A stretch of DNA of 64,000 nt from Brumimicrobium sp964585545 (GCA_964585545.1 CAZPDT010000005.1:62001-126000), one strand, 5' to 3'. Numbered from the stretch's first letter, positions 27,439-37,239 are shown. Numbers and translations: made by a program. Notes: a model not told the origin generated them from the letters alone.

Positions 27439-28362
27439 TCAAAAATTGAGTACAAAAATCAATGAAAAAATACTGATAAATACCCAGAGTATGGAAGAGA
27501 ACAGAACGGGTTTAATTCCGCTGGACTTTAAATCTTTAACGGTAAGACTTGTTCCCACTAAAAATAAAGTGATGACAAGTAATCTTTTAGCTCCATCAAC
27601 AATATGAAAAGAAACCATCTCAGGAACCCATCCATAACTATTGAGAAGCATGGCTGCAATGAACCCTAAAATAAAGAAGGGAACTTTTATTTTTTGACCT
27701 TTGGATTTAAAAATGACCATTGCAATAATCGATAAAGGAATTATCCATAATGTTCTTGCTAGCTTCACAGTCGTTGCAACTTGTAGTGCTTGATCTCCAT
27801 ATTCTAATGACGCACCAACAACCGAGCTTGTGTCGTGAATGGCAACTGCAGACCATAACCCAAACTGGTCTTGTGTTAATGCAAAAAGGTGACCGATACT
27901 TGGGAAGATGAATAAAGCGATTGAGTTCAACAGGAAAACGACTCCAATTGCCATACTTATGGTTTTTCCATTGGCTTTTATAATAGGTGCTATCGCAGCA
28001 ATCGCACTACCTCCACAAATAGCTGTCCCAGAAGTCATTAAAAACCCCAGTTTTTTGTCCAATTTCAACAGTTTGATTAAAAGCAAGCTTAATCCAACAG
28101 TTAGAAATATAGAAAGTGCAGTGAGTAAAAAACCATCTTTGCTGGTTTTAATTGTTTCTGTAACCGACATGCCAAACCCTAGACCAATAACGGATATTTT
28201 TAATAAATAACTAATGGCTTTTTTGATTTGTGTAGGGAAAGGATTCCCTAAGAATAGGGTAAAAAAGAAACCGAGCAGTAGAGCTACTGGACTAGAAATA
28301 TAATTTAATGCTGCTAAGGTTATTATAGCAATAAAAATGATAATTTGTAAAATGTGCTTCAT
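27439..28362 (-). CDS. YeiH/UPF0324 family putative sulfate exporter
   Basis: A 307-residue inner membrane protein with about nine to ten helices and almost no loops. Family features: LLGFFFTLFLGNPFP near the N-terminus, the GTAICGGSAIAAIAPII glycine motif near residue 115, and WSAVAIHDTSSVVGA. UPF0324 proteins are annotated as putative sulfate exporters; direct transport evidence is limited. It is preceded by a LysR gene on the same strand, but has its own promoter. Confidence 0.87.
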   Translation of the reverse strand: MKHILQIIIFIAIITLAALNYISSPVALLLGFFFTLFLGNPFPTQIKKAISYLLKISVIGLGFGMSVTETIKTSKDGFLLTALSIFLTVGLSLLLIKLLKLDKKLGFLMTSGTAICGGSAIAAIAPIIKANGKTISMAIGVVFLLNSIALFIFPSIGHLFALTQDQFGLWSAVAIHDTSSVVGASLEYGDQALQVATTVKLARTLWIIPLSIIAMVIFKSKGQKIKVPFFILGFIAAMLLNSYGWVPEMVSFHIVDGAKRLLVITLFLVGTSLTVKDLKSSGIKPVLFSSILWVFISIFSLIFVLNF

Positions 28363-28384
28363 TACTTTTGGCTTAAATATATTG

Positions 28385-28417
28385 CAAAAGTAAAAACAAG
28401 GAATAACTTATCGGCAA
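28385..28417 (-). promoter_or_regulatory. Promoter of the yeiH-like gene
   Basis: On the minus strand TTG (28415-28417), 22 bases, then TACTTTTG (28385-28392), 22 bases before the ATG. This matches the Bacteroidota consensus and is a likely target of the adjacent LysR protein. Confidence 0.6.
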
Positions 28418-28439
28418 TCTAAAACGGAATACGGTATAA

Positions 28440-29321
28440 CTAAAAATTATAGTTAGTATTGATTAATTGTCGGAGTAAGTCCATTTTCTTTGATTGATAT
28501 CCAGTTCTATGAACAAAATAAAATTCACGTTCAAAACTAAGTCCTTTAATATCTACAATTCGCAATTTGTTTTGAATTAATTTTTCTGTAACTGCGTGTA
28601 TAGAGAGTAAAGCATAAGTATCGGAGTAATACAGATATTGTTCGATTGCTTCAGTACTATTGAGTGTAATAACAGTATTGAGCGACTTTATTTTGTTTCG
28701 TTTCAATACTTCTTCAATAATGTCTCTCGTTCCTGAACCCATTTCACGACTTACAAAAGGAACCCTGGTTAATTCTTCAGGTGTTATTGATATTTTTCTT
28801 TGATGGTTGTTTGCACTTGTTACCAAAACAATTTCATCTTTTGTAAATACAGTATAAGTTAAGATTTGATTTGAGGTTTTTCCCTCAACAATACCAAAAT
28901 CAAGAGTTTTGTCCAAAATTTTACGCTCAATATCACTTGTATTGCTACTGGTCACATTAAACTGAATGTTTTTTGTGTTTTGTTGAATTTTTGCCAATAC
29001 TTTTGGCATTATATAGGTAGCAATGGTGGTACTTAATCCCAACTCAAAGTTGATCCGAGAATCTGCTTGATTGAGCAAAAATGAATTTTCCAATTCTTCA
29101 AACAACGAAATTATACGATAAGCATAATCTAAAAATACCTTTCCTTCATTGGTGAGAGAAATGGAATTTCGAGAACGAATAAAGAAGTTTGTATTGTATT
29201 CTTTTTCAAGTTTTGATATGCTTTTAGAAACAGCGGGCTGCGATAAATTCAGTTCTTTGGATGCCAAAGTAAAACTCAAATGTTGGGCAACTTTTATAAA
29301 TATTTTGAGTTGATTTTTCAT
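28440..29321 (-). CDS. LysR family transcriptional regulator
   Basis: A 293-residue regulator. The N-terminal helix-turn-helix is clear (residues 1-60: FIKVAQHLSFTLASKELN, LSQPAVSKSISKLEKEY), followed by the two-lobed effector domain. LysR proteins often sit beside YeiH transporters; here the regulator is upstream on the same strand rather than divergent as in enteric bacteria. It probably controls the yeiH-like gene in response to a small anion, an inference from context. Confidence 0.93.
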   Translation of the reverse strand: MKNQLKIFIKVAQHLSFTLASKELNLSQPAVSKSISKLEKEYNTNFFIRSRNSISLTNEGKVFLDYAYRIISLFEELENSFLLNQADSRINFELGLSTTIATYIMPKVLAKIQQNTKNIQFNVTSSNTSDIERKILDKTLDFGIVEGKTSNQILTYTVFTKDEIVLVTSANNHQRKISITPEELTRVPFVSREMGSGTRDIIEEVLKRNKIKSLNTVITLNSTEAIEQYLYYSDTYALLSIHAVTEKLIQNKLRIVDIKGLSFEREFYFVHRTGYQSKKMDLLRQLINTNYNF

Positions 29322-29710
29322 GGTTTAAATAGAAACATAATGTGAAAGAAAATCTATTTATTTTTATTAACCAAGTGAATACCAATAATGTTTCATTTTA
29401 TTTTTTTAATATTTTTTGGGATTTAATATTCGGAAGTCAATTAATTATGAGATAATTTAACCTAAGATATTGCATTTAGTTTGTAAAGAGATAGATGCTG
29501 AAAGACAAATCAAAGAGAACTTAATTATGAGAGCGTTCATTTTCCCATAACTTGAATTTACGTTTTTGATGTCCAAATAGGAATCAAATAATAGCGTGGT
29601 TTTAAACTTTAAATAGGTTGAACATTTGAACTTATGATTTCTTTTATGACTACCTTTGCAACTCAATACGCTATTTTAAAGTCTTATTTATACAGACATA
29701 AATTAATACA
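29322..29710. other. Intergenic region between lysR and the 29711 operon
   Basis: 389 AT-rich bases between divergent genes. It holds the rightward promoter at 29625-29658 and a 12-base direct repeat, TTAATTATGAGA, at 29441-29452 and 29521-29532, spaced 80 bases. A short leftward frame here (29457-29666) is not convincing as a gene. Confidence 0.5.
29625..29658 (+). promoter_or_regulatory. Promoter of the 29711-32842 operon
   Basis: TTTG (29625-29628), 22 bases, then TACCTTTG (29651-29658). Both elements match the Bacteroidota consensus. The leader is about 50 bases. Confidence 0.6.
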
Positions 29711-30094
29711 ATGATGATAAAAAAAATTTTAACACTTGGTTTCCTTTTTATAGCTGTTTTTAGTTATACGCAAGAAGAATTTGACACTCGATTACTCGAG
29801 AGATATACGCCAGAAGAGTTAACAGCGATGAAAAAGAACAATCCTGAGGAATTTCAAATTTTGAACCACGCCTTAGATGTGGGTATATCCATTGGAGAGA
29901 TTCATGAAAAACCTGGAAGTCCAATTCCATTTGAGGATGAAGAACTTGATGCAGACCCCCATAAAGAACAAACTTATATTAGTTTAGGGCTTACTTTAAA
30001 AAATAAAACTCAATATTTTAAATTTAAGGGAACCAATATGATGGTCATTGTTCGACCAAAAAACAGAATTTTAGATATCCATCAAACAAAGTAA
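29711..30094 (+). CDS. Small secreted protein of unknown function upstream of a type B surface protein
   Basis: A 127-residue protein with a signal peptide ending at FSYTQ. The mature part has an acidic middle (IPFEDEELDAD) and ends in a possible small beta region (YISLGLTLKNKTQYFKFKG). No family is recognised. It ends ten bases before the large surface protein gene and is transcribed with it. A second small secreted gene occupies the same place before the next surface protein (33014), though the two small proteins do not resemble each other. Confidence 0.7.
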   Translation: MMIKKILTLGFLFIAVFSYTQEEFDTRLLERYTPEELTAMKKNNPEEFQILNHALDVGISIGEIHEKPGSPIPFEDEELDADPHKEQTYISLGLTLKNKTQYFKFKGTNMMVIVRPKNRILDIHQTK

Positions 30095-30103
30095 AAGCAG
30101 GTT

Positions 30104-32842
30104 ATGAAAAAACTTTTAATTTTAATATCAATTTTATTCTCTTCATCTATAATTTTCGGACAGTTTAATATTTCAGGGCCAAGTTATCCGCCCTCAAACC
30201 CTATAGATTGTCTCACTAACTCAGACCCAGATGTCAATAATTTTTTTGACGATGGTGGAAGTACAGCTGATTATAGTCCAAACCAAACTTACATATTTAC
30301 GGTTTGTCCAGATATTCCTGGTTCCAATCCCAAGATAAATACTGCATTTGGTGGTCAAGGAGCAGTTTGGGATGTGGATGGTTCAGATACTTTGTATGTT
30401 TATGATGGCCCCAATACAAGTTCTCCGCTTATAGGAGCGTATAACTCTTCAACAAATCCTACAGGGTTTGGAGCTACTGCTTCTTGGGCGAACACATCAG
30501 GATGTTTGACTTTTGTTTTTGTTTCAGATGGTGCTATCGAAGGCGAAGGTTGGGAGGCCAATATTCAATGTTTTCAACCACCACAACCTATAGAAATGCA
30601 TATGGAGGGATTTATAAATGGTACACCAGGTAATGATATGTCGCCTGCTGATACAGGATATGTAGATATTTGTCAAGGAGATTCGGTACTTTTTGTAGCG
30701 AATCCTAATTTTCCTTATTCATTTGAAAACACAGGTTCTGGCTATTCTCAAAATCCTAATAATGTTACCTACAAATGGGAATTTAGTGATGGAACAGCAG
30801 ATTCATCAAATGTAGATAGTGTATGGTTTGTTCCTCCGGGTGCAAGTGGATATTACGTTCAACTTACGATTACTGATGGGTATCCTCACGGTGACGCCAT
30901 AAAATCAAGAGTTAGGGTAAGTACTACCCCTTCTTTTGCTGGAACGGGTCCTTTAGATGACACCGTTTGCTTTAACGAGCCAACGAATTTATTAGGTGGA
31001 GTTACCTCTGCCGACACTGTTGGTGTGAATGTGCCACAAAACAGCTTCCAACTTGGAGGTACTTTTGGGAGTCCAATGTACCTTCCTGATGGAAACAATA
31101 ATATTTATACCACAACCATACACATGAGTGGATTTCCTCCAGGTACAACCGTTTCGAATCCTGGTGATTTGCTTCAAATGTGTGTGAATATGGAACATTC
31201 CTTTTTGGGTGACTTGGAAATGTGGCTGGAATGTCCTGACGGTACAAATGTAACGATTTTTAATTCTTATACATCAGGTAATATTCCTGGTGGTTTTGGT
31301 GGAGGAGGCACCTTTTTAGGAGAACCTCTGGATGATATTAGTGGAGGACCAGCAGGAAATGGTTATACTTATTGTTTTTCCTCTACAATTAATAATTGGG
31401 GAGATTTTGCATCGGAATATAATACGAATACAATACCTACCCCACCTTCCGCTCCTTCTTCCGGGAATACAATGGATCCCAATGGGGTTTACGCTCCTGA
31501 AGAAACTTTTGGCAACTTCTCTGGCTGCCCTTTAAATGGAGATTGGAAGCTACACATTGCAGATAATTGGAGCATTGATGATGGAAATATATTTTCATGG
31601 TCTATTGAGTTTGATCCATCGTTATATCCCGACGCTGAGTATTATCAAAACTCAATTGTTGATGCCTTTTGGTCACCTGACCCCACAATTATTTCGGGTT
31701 CCTCAGGAGATACGGTAATTACTGTTAATCCGAATTCTCCAGGTGTATACAGTTACCAATTTAACGTTGAAGATGATTATGGTTGTCCTTATGACACTAC
31801 TGTTCAACTCGTTGTTTTGGATACAACGATTAATTTGGTTTCTTTGGATACAGCATTGTTTTGTTTTACAGATAGCATTCCTTTATGGACAGTTCCAAGT
31901 GGAACAGTACCACCATTTGACTTAACTTGGGAAGATGGGCAAACGGGAGATACAGCCTATTTCGATTCTTTTGAAAATGGAGTTTTTAACTATATTGTTA
32001 CAGCCACAGATGGTTGTGGATTTGAAATGAAAGATACTGCGACAATCACAATGAATCAAACGTTGAGTATCGACTCATTGAATCAAACGCCTGCCGATTG
32101 CGGAATGGATAACGGCGTTGCAGTGAGTTACGTAAGCGGTTCAACGGGCTCTTCTTCAATTGTGTTCCATTGGACAGGGCCAGGGCATGATAGTTTAAGC
32201 ACAGGACCACAGTCGTCAGTTTGGCAAGACCTTTCTGCTGGTTGGTATTTTCTAACAATTGAAGATAATGTTTGTCAAACAAGTGACAGTGTTTTGGTGG
32301 AACAAAATCCACCACCTGAGGCAAGCTTTGATGCCACTCCAGATTCTGGAATGTCTCCTTTAGACGTAGTTTTTACCAACACCTCTGATCCTGCAGACAT
32401 TTATACTTGGGACTTTGGCAATGGAGAAGGCAATATAGTAAATGATCAAAGCAATCAAAACTCAACTTATATCGACGAAGGAATCTATACGGTTACCTTA
32501 ACTGCAGAGAAGGGCGCCTGCTCTGATGCTGCTTCAAAGACCATTACAGTTCTTCTTCCCGTTATTTATGATTTGCCCAATGTGTTTACACCCAATGGTG
32601 ATGGTGAGAATGATTACTTTACCATTAATGCAGAAAATGCATCAGCAATTGATGTTGTGATTGTCAATAGATGGGGAAATGTTCTTTTTGAAAGCAATGA
32701 CGTGAACTTTAAATGGTATGGCAAAACAAAATCAGGTCAAGATGTAGATGATGGAACTTACTTTTATAAATTTACCATTACAGATCATTCTGGTCAAGAA
32801 ATTAAAGAACATGGATTTGTTCAGGTGGTAAGAGATAAATAA
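30104..32842 (+). CDS. Surface protein: CUB-like, P-domain, PKD, type B T9SS signal
   Basis: A 912-residue secreted protein. Signal peptide to about residue 21 (IIFGQ); CUB-like domain about 30-165 (DTLYVYDGPNTSSPLIG); a PKD-like domain about 190-275; a proprotein-convertase P-domain about 310-505 (HSFLGDLEMWLECPDGTNV, GDWKLHIADNWSIDDG); further immunoglobulin-like modules; a PKD (YTWDFGNGEGN); then the type B sorting domain beginning DLPNVFTPNGDGENDYFTI. The P-domain is not attached to any peptidase here, so it probably acts as a binding module. No SprF gene lies beside it. A strong terminator follows. Confidence 0.88.
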   Translation: MKKLLILISILFSSSIIFGQFNISGPSYPPSNPIDCLTNSDPDVNNFFDDGGSTADYSPNQTYIFTVCPDIPGSNPKINTAFGGQGAVWDVDGSDTLYVYDGPNTSSPLIGAYNSSTNPTGFGATASWANTSGCLTFVFVSDGAIEGEGWEANIQCFQPPQPIEMHMEGFINGTPGNDMSPADTGYVDICQGDSVLFVANPNFPYSFENTGSGYSQNPNNVTYKWEFSDGTADSSNVDSVWFVPPGASGYYVQLTITDGYPHGDAIKSRVRVSTTPSFAGTGPLDDTVCFNEPTNLLGGVTSADTVGVNVPQNSFQLGGTFGSPMYLPDGNNNIYTTTIHMSGFPPGTTVSNPGDLLQMCVNMEHSFLGDLEMWLECPDGTNVTIFNSYTSGNIPGGFGGGGTFLGEPLDDISGGPAGNGYTYCFSSTINNWGDFASEYNTNTIPTPPSAPSSGNTMDPNGVYAPEETFGNFSGCPLNGDWKLHIADNWSIDDGNIFSWSIEFDPSLYPDAEYYQNSIVDAFWSPDPTIISGSSGDTVITVNPNSPGVYSYQFNVEDDYGCPYDTTVQLVVLDTTINLVSLDTALFCFTDSIPLWTVPSGTVPPFDLTWEDGQTGDTAYFDSFENGVFNYIVTATDGCGFEMKDTATITMNQTLSIDSLNQTPADCGMDNGVAVSYVSGSTGSSSIVFHWTGPGHDSLSTGPQSSVWQDLSAGWYFLTIEDNVCQTSDSVLVEQNPPPEASFDATPDSGMSPLDVVFTNTSDPADIYTWDFGNGEGNIVNDQSNQNSTYIDEGIYTVTLTAEKGACSDAASKTITVLLPVIYDLPNVFTPNGDGENDYFTINAENASAIDVVIVNRWGNVLFESNDVNFKWYGKTKSGQDVDDGTYFYKFTITDHSGQEIKEHGFVQVVRDK

Positions 32843-32886
32843 TTTTGTGGCCAACATAATAGAAAAAAGGGCTTTAAAATAAATGG

Positions 32887-32919
32887 AATGGGATGTGTCT
32901 TTAACGCATCCCATTTTTT
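32887..32919 (+). terminator. Rho-independent terminator after the 30104 gene
   Basis: AATGGGATGTGT pairs with ACGCATCCCATT (12 bp with one G-T pair) around a 5-base loop, followed by a T-run. Confidence 0.85.
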
Positions 32920-33013
32920 CGTACAATATTTTTTTTTATTGCTTAAAAAAAAATTGCAACTATTTTCTGTATAATTTCGTCTAAATGAAGAAAGTTATTA
33001 AAACTAAACTACA

Positions 33014-33352
33014 ATGAAAAACATTAAATTTTTATTTCTCTTTTTGTGCTTGACTATGTTCACTAATTTATATGCACAAAACACTCCAAAAACAACAAAT
33101 AATCAATTTCAGTACAAAGTAATCTTACAGGATATTGATCAATATCAATTGAAGAAGTTATTGCCGATATGCAATGATGTATTTCAATCCAACGGTAATA
33201 TAAAAGGAGATGAAATTCACATTATTTACTTTGAATCATCAGTAGATGTTACTTCAGATTTATTGAAAAAGGAGTTGTTGGATAATAACTATACCTTCAA
33301 CTTCACACTCTTGGTTATGAACGAAAAAACACACAATTATGAAAAAAAATAA
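33014..33352 (+). CDS. Small secreted protein of unknown function overlapping a type B surface gene
   Basis: A 112-residue protein with a signal peptide ending near LYAQ. The mature 90 residues alternate strands and helices (YKVILQDIDQYQLKKLLPI, GDEIHIIYFESSVDVTSDLL), suggesting a small ferredoxin-like alpha/beta fold; this is inference only. The stop codon lies 14 bases inside the next gene, so the two are translationally coupled. No family recognised. Confidence 0.7.
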   Translation: MKNIKFLFLFLCLTMFTNLYAQNTPKTTNNQFQYKVILQDIDQYQLKKLLPICNDVFQSNGNIKGDEIHIIYFESSVDVTSDLLKKELLDNNYTFNFTLLVMNEKTHNYEKK

Positions 33353-36008
33353 TATTCAGGCTCTTTTATGTGCTTTTTTATTGGGGATTACATTTAATAG
33401 TTATGGACAATTCCCTGGGTGTCCCTCTGTTGATGCGGGAAGTGATATTAACCTGAACTGTTCTACTTCATGTGTGGACTTGACGGCCACACCATTTGAG
33501 ACTGGAGGAACAAACTCTTATGCCGTTTCTTCCATAGCTTATACTCCTCCTGTTGCTTTCAATCAGCCGGGGGGTACAGCTGTATCTGTAAACACCGATG
33601 ATGTTTGGAGTTCGGCCATTACACTTCCATTTGATTTTTGTTTTTATGGACAGACCTACACTACAGCTCAAATTGGATCCAATGGAGCAATTGGTTTAGG
33701 ATCTGGGCACGGCTCTTCCCATCCATGGAGCTTTTCAGCTTCTGTTCCTTCCTCAGCATTGGTCAATGCAGGCAACATTTTTGGTCCGTATCACGATGTT
33801 GACCCTAGTATTGGTGGAACAATAAAATATTATATTTTGGGGACAGCCCCTTGTAGAATATTTGCTGTTGTTTTTAATGATTTACCGCATTATACTGGTT
33901 TAAGCAATTATTGTCCAGGCAAAAAAAGTTCATTTATGATGGTGCTGTATGAGACCACCAATGCAATTGATGTCTATGTAGAAAGAAAGGATCTATGTAC
34001 AAATTGGAATGATGGAAATGCAGTCATTGGAATACAAAACCCATCAGGGACACAAGGTATTACACCGCCAGGTCGTAATACGGGTACTTGGACTGTTCCT
34101 AGTGGAAGCCCAGAAGCATGGAGATTCAGTCCGAATGGTGCCCCAATCTATACTGTTGATTGGTTAGAGGGGGGAAATGTTATTGGATCGGGCAATACAA
34201 TTAATGTTTGTCCTATTGGTCAAACAGATTATGTATCCAGAGTAACCTATACACCCTGTAACGGCGGAAACACGGTTGTTGTAACAGATACGGTAACAGT
34301 AAATCCAGACCCTAATGCACCACAACTTACCCAAGACAATATAATTGCTGCCAATTGTTCAGCCTCTGATGGGTCTTTAGAGGTCAGTGCGAGTGGTGGT
34401 CTTTCCCCCTATCAGTTTTCAATAGATAATGGAACGACTTACCAATCGGGAGGGGTATTTAATAATTTACCCTCAGGGACATATACCGTTACTGTTAAAG
34501 ACGCCAATGATTGTGTAAGTGGAATGACCATAGATGTGACTGAAGTTAATCCTTTAACTGTTTCTCTTAACCCTTCTAATATTTCTTGTTTTGGAAATGA
34601 TGATGGAAAAGTGACCATAACGCCTTATAATGGAACAAACCCGTATTCCTATGCTATTGATGGAGGGACAGCACAATCGAGCAATATCTTTGAAAACTTA
34701 ACCGCGGGAACTTATCAACTAGAGATTACAGATAATAGCGGTTGTACCAAAGACACTACTGTAACGATTGTTGAGCCCGCTGAACTCGTTTTATCAGGAA
34801 ATACAACAGATGTTTCTTGTTTTGGAGAAACTGATGGTAAAATTACCACTTCAATAAGTGGTGGAACTCCTGGATATTTCTACAGTATAAATGGGTCAAC
34901 TCAACAGACAGCAACAGAATTTGACAATTTGGGAGCAGGCAACTATCAGATAGTAGTTGAGGATGCAGGGGGCTGTATGGATACAATAAATGAAACAATT
35001 ACTGAACCCCCAGCTCCTATCACCGATATCAGCATGACAGCCCCTACATTTTGTGCCGACGGTACAACGCAAGTTCAAACGAGTGGAGTAACTAATGGTA
35101 CATATAATGCAGTACCTAGTTCTGGACTAACAATTTCTCCTACAACAGGGGAAATTAATCTGAATAATTCAGAACCAGGGATTTATGATGTTGTATATAC
35201 ATATATAGAAAATGGTTGTAATTACACCGATACCGCTACTCTAGAAGTGTTAGAATTGCCTGTTATTGATTTAGAAGATACTATAAAAATATGTGATGGG
35301 GAGGTTTGGATTCCCAATGCAAGTGGTGCTGAAACCTATTCTTGGTCTGGCGGTTTTCAAAATGGCGATACTGTTCAAGGAATTATAGGAGAAGAAGTGT
35401 TTTATGTAATAGGAACTTCTGTAGATGGATGTACCGCAATGGACAGTATTGTTGTTATTACAAACCCATCTCCAAACGTTGCTTTTACTGCTGATCCTTT
35501 AATTGGAATGCCTCCAATGGAAGTGATCTTTGAGAACTTGTCGAATGGAGCAGATAATTATAACTGGGATTTTGATGATGGTTTGGATGTTCAAAACAAT
35601 GACTCAATCGTTGGGCATACTTATGATAATGTAGGTGTTTATCAAATTATTCTTACTGGAACAACGGATTTAGGATGTAGCGATACTGCAATGCTGAATA
35701 TTGAAGTTGTTTTCCCCGAAATGAAGTATCAATTTCCTAACGTGTTTACGCCGAATGGGGATAATGAAAATGACTATTTTAAGTTGATTAATCCTGAGAA
35801 TATAGCCAATATAGATATTATTGTTTTGAATCGATGGGGGAACCTTGTATTCGAAAGCAATAAGGTTAATTTTAATTGGAACGGGAAAGTTAAAAATTCT
35901 GGAGCAGATTGCGATGATGGGGTTTACTTTTATAAAGCTACTTTAACAGATTTAAGTGGCGAAGAGGTTTTGGAACATGGATTTGTTCATTTGGTTAGAA
36001 GTAAATAA
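33339..36008 (+). CDS. Surface protein with SprB repeats, PKD and type B T9SS signal
   Basis: An 889-residue secreted protein. Signal peptide ends near NSYGQ; residues 45-265 form a large beta-sandwich-like region resembling nidogen-type domains (FDFCFYGQTYTTAQIGSNGA), a tentative call. Three SprB repeats follow (about 330-550; recurrent NISCFGNDDGKVTI / DVSCFGETDGKITT and AGTYQLEITDNSGC), then a few immunoglobulin-like stretches, one PKD (YNWDFDDG), and the type B sorting domain (FPNVFTPNGDNENDYFKL). It overlaps the preceding small gene by 14 bases and is followed by a terminator. Confidence 0.88.
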   Translation: MKKNNIQALLCAFLLGITFNSYGQFPGCPSVDAGSDINLNCSTSCVDLTATPFETGGTNSYAVSSIAYTPPVAFNQPGGTAVSVNTDDVWSSAITLPFDFCFYGQTYTTAQIGSNGAIGLGSGHGSSHPWSFSASVPSSALVNAGNIFGPYHDVDPSIGGTIKYYILGTAPCRIFAVVFNDLPHYTGLSNYCPGKKSSFMMVLYETTNAIDVYVERKDLCTNWNDGNAVIGIQNPSGTQGITPPGRNTGTWTVPSGSPEAWRFSPNGAPIYTVDWLEGGNVIGSGNTINVCPIGQTDYVSRVTYTPCNGGNTVVVTDTVTVNPDPNAPQLTQDNIIAANCSASDGSLEVSASGGLSPYQFSIDNGTTYQSGGVFNNLPSGTYTVTVKDANDCVSGMTIDVTEVNPLTVSLNPSNISCFGNDDGKVTITPYNGTNPYSYAIDGGTAQSSNIFENLTAGTYQLEITDNSGCTKDTTVTIVEPAELVLSGNTTDVSCFGETDGKITTSISGGTPGYFYSINGSTQQTATEFDNLGAGNYQIVVEDAGGCMDTINETITEPPAPITDISMTAPTFCADGTTQVQTSGVTNGTYNAVPSSGLTISPTTGEINLNNSEPGIYDVVYTYIENGCNYTDTATLEVLELPVIDLEDTIKICDGEVWIPNASGAETYSWSGGFQNGDTVQGIIGEEVFYVIGTSVDGCTAMDSIVVITNPSPNVAFTADPLIGMPPMEVIFENLSNGADNYNWDFDDGLDVQNNDSIVGHTYDNVGVYQIILTGTTDLGCSDTAMLNIEVVFPEMKYQFPNVFTPNGDNENDYFKLINPENIANIDIIVLNRWGNLVFESNKVNFNWNGKVKNSGADCDDGVYFYKATLTDLSGEEVLEHGFVHLVRSK

Positions 36009-36016
36009 TGCAAGGT

Positions 36017-36052
36017 AAAAGGAGATAGTTCTTATGAATTATCTCCTTTTTT
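36017..36052. terminator. Strong terminator, probably bidirectional
   Basis: A 15-bp stem (AAAAGGAGATAGTTC with GAATTATCTCCTTTT, one G-T pair) closes a TTAT loop and ends in a T-run on the plus strand. It starts eight bases after the surface gene and lies between convergent genes. Confidence 0.88.
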
Positions 36053-36094
36053 CAAGAGTCACAACTTTTCAATTGTTTATAATACCAGTTCGGA

Positions 36095-37159
36095 TTATTT
36101 ATACAAATCTTTTCTAAGTTTGTCGGCAGCGTCTCTTGCAGGTTTGAAATTGGGATCTATTTTTAGGGCTTTACCAAAAGCACTTGCAGCATCTGATTTT
36201 TCTCCTTTTTCCAAGTAATTTTCCCCCAATTGGTACCAAGCTCTTTTATATTTTGGATTAATTTCCAGTACTTTTTTGAAAAAATATGTTGCACTGTCTA
36301 ATTCATTCTGATAGTATTGTTTTATAAAACCTTGATTGAAATAAGAGATATAAAATAATGAATCAACTTGATTGATCTTTCTATATTCTTTTAAGGCTTC
36401 ATCGTAGGTCTCTAGGTCTTGTTGACTTTTAGCAATACCGTATAGAGCATTTAGGTTTTTAGGCTTTAAATCTGCAGCATTTTGATAATATTCTAGTGCT
36501 AACTTATGGTTTCCCATTTTAGTGAGCAACCATCCTGTATTCAATTGTCCAATAAAATAATCAGGATCGATTTGAAGTGCAGTCTGATAACTAGAAAGTG
36601 CTAAATCATTGTTCCCAATAGTCTTGTAGATAGAGCCTTTTAAAACATAGCCATCCCTATAATGTTTGTCGATCCTCAGCGCATCATTGATATACTTCAT
36701 GGCGGTTTTGAAATCTCCCGTCAAAGAATAAGTATTTGCCAAATCGACAAGAGTCTCGGGGTCTTTAGGTTGGATGGATAAAATGTATTTAAAATGATTT
36801 TTTGCACGCTCAATATCAGCAATTGGTGCATTGGGCTTGTTGATTAGAGACCACGCATAAAGCCTTCTGGCTTCAATGTTTGTTGAATCTAACATGTATG
36901 CTTTAGCTCCTGCATCTAGAGCACACTTAAAGTTTAAGTGGTCTTTACACAACTTTCCTTTTTTAATCCATAATTGAATGTTTTCGGGTTCTTTCTTTAA
37001 CTCCTGTTGTATTTTAGAGAGGGAATCTAAATCAGAATTTTTATCATCTTGTACAAAAAATTGTTCTGCTTCTTTACTTTCTTGATGTGTACAAGAGAAA
37101 AACAATAAAGAAACCAAGAGTGCGAAGACGGGGAAATAATAATTATTGTGTTGAATCAT
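36095..37159 (-). CDS. TPR-repeat lipoprotein
   Basis: A 354-residue lipoprotein (lipobox LFFSC, Cys23) made almost wholly of tetratricopeptide repeats, about eight of them from residue 55 to the end (for example DPETLVDLANTYSLTGDFKTA). TPR arrays mediate protein-protein contacts; the partner is unknown. An ATG at 37201 would add 14 residues, but a -7 promoter element lies at 37181-37188, downstream of it, so 37159 is preferred. Confidence 0.85.
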   Translation of the reverse strand: MIQHNNYYFPVFALLVSLLFFSCTHQESKEAEQFFVQDDKNSDLDSLSKIQQELKKEPENIQLWIKKGKLCKDHLNFKCALDAGAKAYMLDSTNIEARRLYAWSLINKPNAPIADIERAKNHFKYILSIQPKDPETLVDLANTYSLTGDFKTAMKYINDALRIDKHYRDGYVLKGSIYKTIGNNDLALSSYQTALQIDPDYFIGQLNTGWLLTKMGNHKLALEYYQNAADLKPKNLNALYGIAKSQQDLETYDEALKEYRKINQVDSLFYISYFNQGFIKQYYQNELDSATYFFKKVLEINPKYKRAWYQLGENYLEKGEKSDAASAFGKALKIDPNFKPARDAADKLRKDLYK

Positions 37160-37180
37160 ATTTTGATTTTTCAATAGATA

Positions 37181-37188
37181 CAAAGTTA
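37181..37188 (-). promoter_or_regulatory. Probable -7 element of the TPR lipoprotein promoter
   Basis: On the minus strand TAACTTTG matches TAnnTTTG, 21 bases before the chosen ATG. No -33 TTG is placed correctly. Confidence 0.45.
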
Positions 37189-37239
37189 AGTATTTATTCA
37201 TCCTTAAGAAAGTTAAATTTTATAAAGCGAAGTATAATT

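Noticed and set aside
29457..29666. Leftward 69-codon open frame between lysR and the surface operon
   Set aside because: It overlaps the rightward promoter, has low-complexity composition and no recognisable feature.
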